The notes under the pieces are model-generated. The model saw only the letters and a program-made list of their open reading frames with translations, was not told the DNA's origin and did not search any database. The translations under genes were made by a program, and so were the position numbers. A stretch of 64,000 bases of DNA, from assembly GCF_003403095.1 (NCBI RefSeq), contig NZ_CP031555.1, positions 3,178,501-3,242,500 of the forward strand, given 5' to 3'. The first letter of the stretch is position 1. Each line of letters opens with the position of its first letter. The DNA is from Thalassospira indica (lineage in GTDB: Bacteria; Pseudomonadota; Alphaproteobacteria; Rhodospirillales; Thalassospiraceae). Shown here piece after piece: positions 1 through 7,156 of this stretch.

Positions 1-616
1 CACCACCAACCATGACTTCAAAGCCGGTTTCACCCGCATCGTTCTGATGCATGCGAAGACCGATATCATGAACCTTGACCGCGGCACGGTCATTTGGCGA
101 TCCGGTCACGGCGATCTTGAACTTGCGCGGCAGATAAGTGAATTCCGGATGGAAGGTCGACCACTGACGGATCAGTTCGCAATAGGGGCGCGGATCTTCG
201 ATTTCATCGGCCGCGGCACCGGCATACTGGTCAGTCGTGGTGTTACGAATGCAGTTGCCTGATGTCTGGATGGCGTGCATTTCGACCTTGGCAAGGTCCA
301 GCAACGCGTCGGGAATTTCATCAAGTTTCGGCCAGTTATACTGGATGTTCTGGCGGGTGGTGAAATGGCCATAGCCCTTGTCATAGACCCGCGCAATCAT
401 GCCAAGCTGGCGCAGCTGATCAGCGCGCAGCGTGCCGTACGGAACGGCAACGCGCAGCATATAGGCATGCAGCTGAAGATACACACCGTTCATCAGACGC
501 AGCGGACGGAACTGTTCCTCGGTAATGTCACCGGCAAGGCGGCGTTTTACCTGTTCGCGGAACTGTTCAGTCCGTTCATGGACAAGCTGGCGGTCAAAAT
601 CGTCATAACGATACAT
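1..616 (-). CDS. cysI: Sulfite/nitrite reductase hemoprotein, N-terminal part (cut by window start)
   Basis: About 205 N-terminal residues are visible; the gene runs off the left edge. The protein begins MYRYDDFDRQLV and contains the ferredoxin-like half-domain typical of siroheme reductases, with the motif GHFTTRQNIQYNW near residue 85, which in this family contributes to siroheme and substrate binding. The 4Fe-4S cysteines would lie outside the window. The likely role is six-electron reduction of sulfite to sulfide in cysteine biosynthesis. A single-chain nitrite reductase is a less likely alternative. The DUF2849 gene lies just upstream on the same strand with a 10-bp gap, an arrangement typical of alphaproteobacterial cys operons, which supports the assimilatory sulfite role. 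Confidence 0.85.
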   Translation of the reverse strand, partial: MYRYDDFDRQLVHERTEQFREQVKRRLAGDITEEQFRPLRLMNGVYLQLHAYMLRVAVPYGTLRADQLRQLGMIARVYDKGYGHFTTRQNIQYNWPKLDEIPDALLDLAKVEMHAIQTSGNCIRNTTTDQYAGAAADEIEDPRPYCELIRQWSTFHPEFTYLPRKFKIAVTGSPNDRAAVKVHDIGLRMHQNDAGETGFEVMVGG

Positions 617-626
617 GGGGCTCTCC

Positions 627-920
627 TTATACCGCCTGATAGCCGAGGTCTTCGCGGACACTTGGACCTTTGGTGCGCAGAACTTCACGGTATTTTGTCG
701 GCACGATATCCGCGCCCTGCTGTTCGACATCAATCAGATACGGCCCGACAATCACGATATCGAGTTCGGGTGCACTGGCTTCAGCCAAAAGCGCATCTGC
801 GGCTTCTTTGCCGTCAGCGATGCGGGCATCGTTGATGTTTTCGCTCCAGCTGCCATCGCTGGTCAGGAACACCACCAACCCGTCTTCCAGACGGTTTGCC
901 GTGACAACTTGCAGGGACAT
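627..920 (-). CDS. DUF2849 family protein, sulfur-assimilation operon partner
   Basis: This 97-aa soluble protein starts MSLQVVTANRLEDGLVVFLT, the usual opening of DUF2849 proteins. It has no signal peptide, membrane segment or recognisable catalytic motif. The family is found next to cysI and cysH in alphaproteobacteria, and here it is 10 bp upstream of the reductase gene on the same strand, so the two are almost certainly co-transcribed. The biochemical role of the family is not established; a helper function in sulfite reduction is only an inference from context. Confidence 0.8.
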   Translation of the reverse strand: MSLQVVTANRLEDGLVVFLTSDGSWSENINDARIADGKEAADALLAEASAPELDIVIVGPYLIDVEQQGADIVPTKYREVLRTKGPSVREDLGYQAV

Positions 921-1019
921 TCGGTTCTCTCAGCCTGTAAATCTCTCGGGTTTGGTCCTGTATCGGACCTTTTCTGCACCAGAATTTGGCTGATTACCCC
1001 TTATTGGTCAAGTTTTTTT

Positions 1020-1040
1020 GTGAAATATCATATATTACAC
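1020..1040. promoter_or_regulatory. Near-perfect AT-rich palindrome, candidate operator
   Basis: GTGAAATAT, three bases, then ATATTACAC: the arms are complementary at eight of nine positions. It lies in the 216-bp region between the divergent DUF2849-cysI and DUF1489 genes, inside an AT-rich stretch, so it may bind a regulator of the sulfite reductase operon. The regulator family is not identifiable from the sequence. Confidence 0.35.
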
Positions 1041-1136
1041 TTATTTTTGTGTTTTAATAATCCACTATTGACCGCCAGGCGTACGGGTTCTACCTCATCA
1101 GTTATTAAACACCACCGCACAAGAAACCCTCCTGAT

Positions 1137-1553
1137 ATGCCTTTGAACATCATCAAACTGAGCGTCGGTACAGAAAGCCCCGAAAGCCTGAAGGAATGGC
1201 AGACCTATTTTCAGGCCATGCACGAGCGCATTTTCCACACCACACGCATGACACCCAAACGCAAGGCAGAGATTCTTGATGGCGGATCAATTTACTGGGT
1301 GATCAAGGGGGCGGTGCGCTGCCGCCAGCAGGTCATTGATCTTGAAGAATACGTCAATGAAGAAGGCACGAAATATTGCCGCATCGTTCTGGACGAGGAA
1401 TTGATCGCCACCCGTCCCTATCCGCACCGTGCGTTTCAAGGATGGCGCTATTTCCCCGACGACAAATGCCCGCCGGATGAAAAACAGGGCGGCGGAACCG
1501 ACGCCCTGCCCAATGACATGGCCGATGAATTACGTGACCTTGGTCTGATCTAA
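1137..1553 (+). CDS. DUF1489 family protein
   Basis: This 138-aa soluble protein starts at ATG 1137 (MPLNIIKLSVGTESPESL). The open frame continues upstream to 615 but that part is antisense to the DUF2849 gene, so the internal start is preferred. The body contains the features I associate with DUF1489: an early W-x-x-Y region, THRMTPKR-like basic segment (here TTRMTPKRKAEILDGGSIYWVIKG) and a C-terminal RPHRAFQGWRY-like segment. The family is widespread in alphaproteobacteria and has no assigned function. The gene is convergent with the LysR pseudogene, with two bases between the stop codons. Confidence 0.8.
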   Translation: MPLNIIKLSVGTESPESLKEWQTYFQAMHERIFHTTRMTPKRKAEILDGGSIYWVIKGAVRCRQQVIDLEEYVNEEGTKYCRIVLDEELIATRPYPHRAFQGWRYFPDDKCPPDEKQGGGTDALPNDMADELRDLGLI

Positions 1554-1555
1554 AC

Positions 1556-2516
1556 TTAGTCCTCTACTGGCGCGTCCGCCTCATCGGAATCAATTTCGCG
1601 CAAGGTCTCAGCCACTTCATTTTTAAGCCAGCTGACAAATGCCTTTACGCGCGGCCGTCTCAGGTGCTCCTCCGGATACACCAGATAATAGGCCCCGCTT
1701 GAGGCAACGCTTTGCGCAAACGGTCGCACCAGATTTCCCGCCGCCAGATCAAGGGCGGCCAGACTTGTGCGCGCCATGGCAATCCCCTGCCCCATCAGGG
1801 CGGCCTGAATGACCATATCAAATGACCATATCACCGGAGTTAAATCGAAGACCGCGACTGACATCAACACCTTCGGCACCGACACCGTTGAGCCAGAATT
1901 CCCAATCGGCCGCATGCGGGTGATCCATAAAGGTGGTGGCATCATGAAGCAATTGGTGCCCGGCGACATCGGCCGGTTCTTTCAGTTCGGGATTGGCGGC
2001 AAGATAGGCCGGGCTGCAAACCGGGAAAGACTCGTCTCGCATCAGCATTTCACACACCAGCCCCGGATAATTGCCACTGCCGAACCGAACGGCGAGATCA
2101 ATGCCCTCGGTCCGTAAATTGACAAGCCGGTCATCGGCATGGATGCGGACATCAATATCAGGATACGCATCACGGAAATGCCCGAGACGTGGCACCAGCC
2201 ATTTCACAGCAAAACTTTGCAACACACTGACCGTTACCACACCGGCTTCCTCAATCGTCGTCAGGCGTTCGATCTCCTCCGCAATGCATGAAAAGCCTGC
2301 TGTGGTTGCCTGGGCCAGTTGCGCGCCCTCTTCAGTCAGATGGATCTGACGCGGCAACCGATGAAACAGCTTGAAACCAAGATATTCCTCAAGTTGGCGG
2401 ACCTGCTGGCTGATGGCGCCCTGGGTGACAAACAACTCCTCGGCCGCCTTGGTAAAGCTCAGATGGCGGGCAGCGGCATCAAAGGCGCGCACGGACTGCA
2501 AAGGCGGAAGCCGCAT
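1556..2516 (-). pseudogene. LysR-type (GcvA-like) transcriptional regulator, frameshifted by a 13-bp duplication
   Basis: The first part (2516 down to about 1821) encodes the winged helix-turn-helix, with LSFTKAAEELFVTQGAISQQVRQLEEYLG at about residues 19-47, and most of the substrate-binding domain. Reading stops at a TGA just after FNSGDMVI. The rest of the domain (IQAALMGQGIAMARTSLAALDL and onward to the stop at 1556) is in another frame. The break falls on a perfect 13-bp tandem duplication; removing one copy joins the halves as SGDMVIQAALMGQG and gives a normal 315-aa GcvA-like protein. ATG 2516 is preferred over GTG 2525 because GGAG lies eight bases before it. The truncated product would keep DNA binding but lack the C-terminal part of the effector domain. 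Confidence 0.88.
1808..1833. repeat. Perfect 13-bp tandem duplication inside the LysR gene
   Basis: AATGACCATATCA occurs twice with no spacer, at 1808-1820 and 1821-1833. Thirteen bases shift the frame by one and create the in-frame TGA that ends the LysR reading frame. One copy alone restores a continuous conserved protein, so the ancestral state is clear. Confidence 0.95.
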
Positions 2517-2538
2517 GGATATCACTCCAACATCATGA

Positions 2539-2553
2539 ATTAGAATTCCTAAT
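2539..2553. promoter_or_regulatory. Perfect T-N11-A palindrome, candidate LysR operator
   Basis: ATTAG-AATTC-CTAAT is a perfect 15-bp palindrome with the T-N11-A form of LysR-family binding sites. It lies 23 bp upstream of the LysR ATG and about 100 bp upstream of the divergent DUF1127 gene. This is the position expected for an operator that both autoregulates the regulator and controls the DUF1127 gene. Confidence 0.55.
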
Positions 2554-2654
2554 CCGTTTGATCAGAAATACTCGTTTGTCGCACTTAAAATATAGACGCA
2601 ATATGGTTTCAACAGCAAACATTGCATTAGCAATATTAACTCATGGAGAGAATG

Positions 2655-2897
2655 ATGGCTTATTCACTTAGCCCTGCTCCGTCTGCCGTGGAGCGCCCGC
2701 CCAAAGCAAGTATCCGTACGTTCATCACCACCCTTGTTAGCCGCCTCAATGATCTTTCAAACCGCTTTGCACGGTTGCTTGCGGTTCGTGAAGAACGTCG
2801 GATGTTGCTCAGAATGTCAGATCAGCAGCTTGCCGACATCGGGATCACCCGTGCCCAGGCTGAAGAAGAGTACCGGCAGTCTTTCCCGCTGCGATAA
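2655..2897 (+). CDS. DUF1127 (YjiS-like) small protein
   Basis: This 80-aa protein ends in the DUF1127 signature: an arginine-rich amphipathic stretch (RLLAVREERRMLLRMSDQQLADIGITRAQAEEEYRQSF) with the conserved DxQLxDIGxxR core. Start ATG 2655 is chosen because GAGAG lies four bases before it; ATG 2643 overlaps that ribosome binding site. Members of this family are small, often abundant alphaproteobacterial proteins, some reported to act in RNA turnover or phosphate and stress responses; no role can be assigned here. A LysR-type regulator, now broken, faces it across a candidate operator, and a strong terminator follows. Confidence 0.8.
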   Translation: MAYSLSPAPSAVERPPKASIRTFITTLVSRLNDLSNRFARLLAVREERRMLLRMSDQQLADIGITRAQAEEEYRQSFPLR

Positions 2898-2988
2898 CCC
2901 TGCAAGGGATCTGTCCTGAAGCGCCCGCCCCCAAGGAACACAGCGCAAGACAGATCCCCCCTTCGTGCCACCGCACAACCCACCCTTG

Positions 2989-3023
2989 GCCCGGTCAATG
3001 CCCTCACATTGACCGGGCTTTTT
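2989..3023 (+). terminator. Rho-independent terminator after the DUF1127 gene
   Basis: A perfect 12-bp stem GCCCGGTCAATG / CATTGACCGGGC with a six-base loop is followed by five T residues. Confidence 0.85.
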
Positions 3024-3141
3024 CGTGCGTCACATTCATACAGCGCGCAACAGGTCGTAATTTGATCCATTGCATTGCGATGATTTCAATAATCCCGCAA
3101 AGTTATGGTTACATCTGACCACAACCGGCGGAATCGGGCGC

Positions 3142-4194
3142 ATGACCTCGGAAAAGAAAACGTCAAAGAAAACCGTGAAAACAGCGAAGCAGGACAGCAA
3201 TGACGTGCTCGGTGATGCAACACGGCGCACGGGTAAAAGCCGATCTGCGGCCAACCGCACAGATGCCCTTTCAAAACTTGATACTGAGGCAAAGGACCAT
3301 TTCTTGCTGGACTCCGAAAACCTGACCATGGACCGGATTGATGATCATCCTTCCGGCCCGAACAAACCAACCAGCCAGAACCTGCGCAACATTCCAGATG
3401 ATCAACTTCCGCCCGATATCGACCTTAACCCCAAGGCACGGGCAAAGAAGATGCAGGGCAAGCAATATCTGGAGCTGATTGCCCCGCTTCATATCGAGCT
3501 TTTGAAGCTGCAAAACTGGATCAAGGCGGAAAACCTCAAATCGCTGATCATCTTTGAAGGGCGCGATGCCGCTGGCAAGGGCGGCACGATCAAACGTTTT
3601 ACCGAACACCTTAATCCGCGTGGAGCCCGGATCGTCGCCCTTGGCAAACCCAACGACCGCGAACTGACGCAATGGTATTTCCAACGCTATATCGAACATC
3701 TGCCCAGCGGCGGCGAGATCGCCCTGTTTGACCGGTCCTGGTACAACCGTGCGATGGTCGAACGGGTGATGGGCTTTTGCAGCATGTTTGACGTCAGCGA
3801 GTTTTTGCAATCCGTCCCCGAACTTGAACGCATGCTGATCCGATCCGGCATCCACATGACCAAGTTCTATTTCTCGGTCAGCAAAAAAGAACAGGCACGA
3901 CGCTTTAAACAGCGCCAAAGCGATCCACTTAAACAATGGAAACTCAGCCCGGTTGATCTGGCCTCCCAGAACCTTTGGGATTCCTATACCGAGGCCAAAC
4001 GCGACATGTTCTTCCATACCTCCACCACCGACAGCCCGTGGGTGATCGTGAAGTCGGATGACAAGAAACGTGCGCGCATCAACGCCATCCGGTTCTATCT
4101 GTCGCAATTTGAATACCCCGGAAAACGGCCGGAAATCCTTGTATATGACCGCCGGATCATTCACAGCGTAGCCGAGGAACTTGATGAGGATTGA
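3142..4194 (+). CDS. ppk2: Polyphosphate kinase 2 family protein (PPK2)
   Basis: This 350-aa cytoplasmic enzyme would transfer phosphate between inorganic polyphosphate and nucleotides. The Walker A segment FEGRDAAGKGGTIKRFTEHLNPRGARIVAL, the aromatic stretch WYFQRYIEHLPSGGEIALFDRSWYNRAMVERVMGF and the downstream SPVDLASQNLWDSYTEAKRDMF segment are diagnostic of PPK2. About 100 N-terminal residues are rich in Lys, Ser, Thr and Asp and look disordered, making the protein longer than minimal class I PPK2 enzymes. ATG 3142 is preferred to TTG 3070, which lies in the probable leader; no strong ribosome binding site is seen for either. The nucleotide preference (GDP or ADP) cannot be read from the sequence. 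It stands alone between a terminator and the next gene. Confidence 0.9.
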   Translation: MTSEKKTSKKTVKTAKQDSNDVLGDATRRTGKSRSAANRTDALSKLDTEAKDHFLLDSENLTMDRIDDHPSGPNKPTSQNLRNIPDDQLPPDIDLNPKARAKKMQGKQYLELIAPLHIELLKLQNWIKAENLKSLIIFEGRDAAGKGGTIKRFTEHLNPRGARIVALGKPNDRELTQWYFQRYIEHLPSGGEIALFDRSWYNRAMVERVMGFCSMFDVSEFLQSVPELERMLIRSGIHMTKFYFSVSKKEQARRFKQRQSDPLKQWKLSPVDLASQNLWDSYTEAKRDMFFHTSTTDSPWVIVKSDDKKRARINAIRFYLSQFEYPGKRPEILVYDRRIIHSVAEELDED

Positions 4195-4317
4195 CGAAAT
4201 CGCTCAATCTCTGGTCTTCCGGATGGTGAAAACATTGTCGCGGTAACATTTGCGTTCATTGACATTGCACGCGCTGCAACCTTTACTGGATGCATATAAA
4301 CCTTCGGGAGGCAAACA

Positions 4318-5187
4318 ATGGCAAAATGTGCATTCATCGGTCTGGGTGTCATGGGATATCCGATGGCCGGTCACCTGCAAAAGGCAGGTCACGACGTTAC
4401 CGTTTACAACCGTACTTCAGCCAAAGCAGAAAAATGGGTGGCCGAGTTTGGCGGATCGTCCGCCCCCACCCCGGCAGAGGCGGCAAAGGGTGCGGAATTC
4501 GTCTTTTCCTGTGTCGGCAATGACGACGATCTGCGCAGCGTCATGCTGGGCGACGGCGGCATGTTCGCCGGTATGGACAAGGGATCTGTCCTGATCGACA
4601 ACACCACCGCATCGGCAGATGTCGCGCGCGAACTTTATGCTGCGGCCAAGGATATGGGAATTTCCTTCATCGATGCCCCGGTTTCCGGTGGTCAGGCTGG
4701 TGCCGAGAATGGCGTTCTGACCGTCATGTGTGGCGGTGATCAGGATGCGTTTGATCGCGCCGCCCCGGTCATTGATGCCTTTGCCAAATCGTGCAAGCTG
4801 ATGGGTGAAAGCGGTTCTGGCCAGTTGACCAAAATGGTCAATCAGATCTGCATCGCCGGTCTGGTTCAGGGCCTTTCCGAAGGGGTTAATTTCGGTGTCA
4901 AGGCCGGCCTTGATATGGAAAAGGTCCTTGATGTGATTTCCAAGGGTGCGGCTGGAAGTTGGCAGATGGAAAACCGCGGCAGCACCATGGTCGAGAACAA
5001 GTTTGATTTCGGCTTTGCCGTTGACTGGATGCGCAAGGATTTGGGCATTTGCCTTGAAGAATCCAAACGCAATGGTGCCCGTTTGCCGGTTACGGCCCTG
5101 GTTGACCAGTTCTATGCCCAGGTTCAGGAACGTGGCGGCAACCGTTGGGACACCTCAAGCCTGATTGATCTGCTGGCACGCGGTTAA
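4318..5187 (+). CDS. NAD(P)-dependent beta-hydroxyacid dehydrogenase (3-hydroxyisobutyrate dehydrogenase family)
   Basis: This 289-aa soluble enzyme starts with a Rossmann fold (AFIGLGVMGYPMAGHLQKAGHDV, residues 4-26, GxGxxG type). It carries the substrate motif FIDAPVSGGQAGAENGVLTVMCGG around residues 118-142 and the catalytic lysine region GSGQLTKMVNQ around residue 170, the three hallmarks of the family. GGGAGG eight bases before ATG 4318 supports the start. Close relatives act on 3-hydroxyisobutyrate, tartronate semialdehyde, succinic semialdehyde or related short acids, so the substrate is uncertain. It is a single-gene unit ending in a bidirectional terminator. Confidence 0.85.
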   Translation: MAKCAFIGLGVMGYPMAGHLQKAGHDVTVYNRTSAKAEKWVAEFGGSSAPTPAEAAKGAEFVFSCVGNDDDLRSVMLGDGGMFAGMDKGSVLIDNTTASADVARELYAAAKDMGISFIDAPVSGGQAGAENGVLTVMCGGDQDAFDRAAPVIDAFAKSCKLMGESGSGQLTKMVNQICIAGLVQGLSEGVNFGVKAGLDMEKVLDVISKGAAGSWQMENRGSTMVENKFDFGFAVDWMRKDLGICLEESKRNGARLPVTALVDQFYAQVQERGGNRWDTSSLIDLLARG

Positions 5188-5220
5188 GCCGCCCCCTATT
5201 ACCAGACAGATAAAACAAAA

Positions 5221-5249
5221 AGCGCGACCCGTTAAGGTCGCGCTTTTTT
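5221..5249. terminator. Bidirectional terminator between convergent genes
   Basis: A 9-bp stem AGCGCGACC / GGTCGCGCT with a six-base loop is flanked by A residues on the left and six T residues on the right. It can serve both the dehydrogenase gene and the convergent S41 protease gene. Confidence 0.85.
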
Positions 5250-5272
5250 GATGTCACATCAGGCGATACCGA

Positions 5273-6775
5273 TCAGAGACCTGCGCGCAGCAGCGGCTCC
5301 ATCTGATTACGGTAATTTGCCAGCGGGCCTTTATCGAAATAGCCCACCGCACATTCAAGAACGGAATCGCGAAGCGGTTTCTCACCCTCGCCCTCTGCCA
5401 GATTTTCCTCTAGATTCTCGCGGCTCGATTTGCCGAGGCGTTCGATCTCGATATCCTGTTCGCAGCTGGTGGCCTCAAGAGTTGCCAATGACTGACGCGG
5501 ATCGCGACGGCGCGACGGCAGTGCGTGCTCAAGATCAATCTCGCGTTCGAATTCCTCTGCATCCGCCAGCGTAATTTCGATATCCGGGATCACACCATGA
5601 CCCTGTACAATGTGATTTTCAGGTGTGGTGTAGTAACCGGTGGTGATTTTAAGCCCACCGCCGGACGTCAGCGGCATAATGCGCTGCATTGACCCTTTGC
5701 CAAAGGACCGCTCCCCGATGATGATGCCGCGGCCGTTTTCACGGAGGGCCGCTGCCATCAGCTCTGCACCGGATGCCGAACCACGATCGAGCAGGATTGC
5801 CATAGGTACTTTCTCAAAGAAATCGGACCGGTCGGCTTCGTAGCTCCTCAGTTTGCGCTCCCCACGTCCTTCGGTGGCAACGATCAGACCTTCTGTCAGA
5901 AACTGATCGGCGATATCTGCCGCACTGTCGAGAAGCCCACCCGGATTACGGCGCAAATCGACAATAATGCCGCGCGGCGATGCAATGCGGTCTTCAAGTT
6001 CCTGCAAATATTCCTGCGTTTGGTCGAGTGTGGTCGCGTCAAACCGCGACACCCGGATATAACCGATATCCTGATCAATGATGCTTGCTGTGACCGAGGG
6101 CACCTCAATCCGGGCCCGCTTCACCGTGACATCAAAGCTGTCTTCGACACGCTGGATGGTCAGGGTCACCGGATCCCCGACCCGGCCACGCATCCGACGC
6201 ACGGCCTCTGAAATCGGTTCGCCGACCATCTGGTAGCCATCAATGTGCGTAATCCGGTCATCCGGTCGCAAACCGGCGCGTGCCGCCGGTGTATCATCAA
6301 TCGGAGAGACGATCCGGATGCGCTTTTCATCATCAAGGGCAATGACGATCCCGACACCGGCAAAGCTGCCTTCTGTACTTTCCTGCAGGCGGCGGAACAT
6401 ATCGTCGGTCATATACGCGCTGTGCGGATCAAGGTCATGCAGACTGTCATCAAGCACTGCACCAACCACACCGATCGGCGATGTGTCATCGGTTTCAAGG
6501 TCGCCCAACATCGCAATGCTGTTATCAACAAACGCCACGCGATCAATTTGCTCGACATAGGTTTCCGACAAGACCTGAAGTGCTTCGACATAAAGCTTGT
6601 CGGCATGGGCAAACTGTTCTTCGCTCGCGCCAGCGGTCACGCTGGTGCGGTAAGCGTCCAGAAATCTGCGTTCTTCATCGCTTGGCCATGCCGGTCCGGC
6701 ACAGGCCACCAGTCTTGTCCCGGCGAACGAAATCACCACCGCAAACAAAATTGGCAATATTCCTTTACGCAGCAA
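5273..6775 (-). CDS. S41 family carboxy-terminal processing protease (CtpA-like)
   Basis: This 500-aa exported serine protease has a hydrophobic N-terminal segment (about residues 5-20) followed by LVAC, which fits a lipobox; an ordinary signal-peptidase site near the same place is also possible. A PDZ domain lies at about residues 125-200 (GVGIVIALDDEKRIRIVSPI, DDRITHIDGYQM). The S41 catalytic domain follows, with the serine in GSASGAELMAAAL and the lysine in RSFGKGSMQ. Family members trim periplasmic proteins such as peptidoglycan hydrolases. The start is TTG, supported by AGGAG seven bases upstream on this strand. It is monocistronic and divergent from the acyl-CoA dehydrogenase gene. Confidence 0.88.
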   Translation of the reverse strand: MLRKGILPILFAVVISFAGTRLVACAGPAWPSDEERRFLDAYRTSVTAGASEEQFAHADKLYVEALQVLSETYVEQIDRVAFVDNSIAMLGDLETDDTSPIGVVGAVLDDSLHDLDPHSAYMTDDMFRRLQESTEGSFAGVGIVIALDDEKRIRIVSPIDDTPAARAGLRPDDRITHIDGYQMVGEPISEAVRRMRGRVGDPVTLTIQRVEDSFDVTVKRARIEVPSVTASIIDQDIGYIRVSRFDATTLDQTQEYLQELEDRIASPRGIIVDLRRNPGGLLDSAADIADQFLTEGLIVATEGRGERKLRSYEADRSDFFEKVPMAILLDRGSASGAELMAAALRENGRGIIIGERSFGKGSMQRIMPLTSGGGLKITTGYYTTPENHIVQGHGVIPDIEITLADAEEFEREIDLEHALPSRRRDPRQSLATLEATSCEQDIEIERLGKSSRENLEENLAEGEGEKPLRDSVLECAVGYFDKGPLANYRNQMEPLLRAGL

Positions 6776-7156
6776 CAGCTTGCTCCTGTCCTTCGATTTT
6801 TTTGACCAAATGCATATTGAACATCAAGTGGCCTTGAACAACGACAAGTCTAGCCTGCCTTTTTTCGATTGGCGACCCCTTGGCAAATAATAGATGCCAG
6901 ATCACGCAACTTTTACCTGTTTAAGGTATCGAACTCGGGTCTTGGGAACATATCGGTAGTCTTTTGTCATTTCGCCAGTGTGAAAGCCACAAAGCGTGAC
7001 TTAAACCAATGTTGAATGCATCCTGTCGCCCGAATAGACGAATCAGACTCGATCTTGCGGGATCGGGTCGTTATGCTACGAGGCAATAAAACAAGGTTGG
7101 CAAAAGGCCGACTGTTCCGAGCGGGCGGCTCACATTTCAGGGAGACGTCTTTTTTC
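6776..7156. other. Divergent intergenic region, no gene seen
   Basis: These 381 bp separate the leftward S41 protease gene from the rightward acyl-CoA dehydrogenase gene and must hold both promoters. I see no convincing hexamer pair, long hairpin or conserved ORF. The open frame from 7016 is in phase with the dehydrogenase but adds residues unlike the family. Confidence 0.5.
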
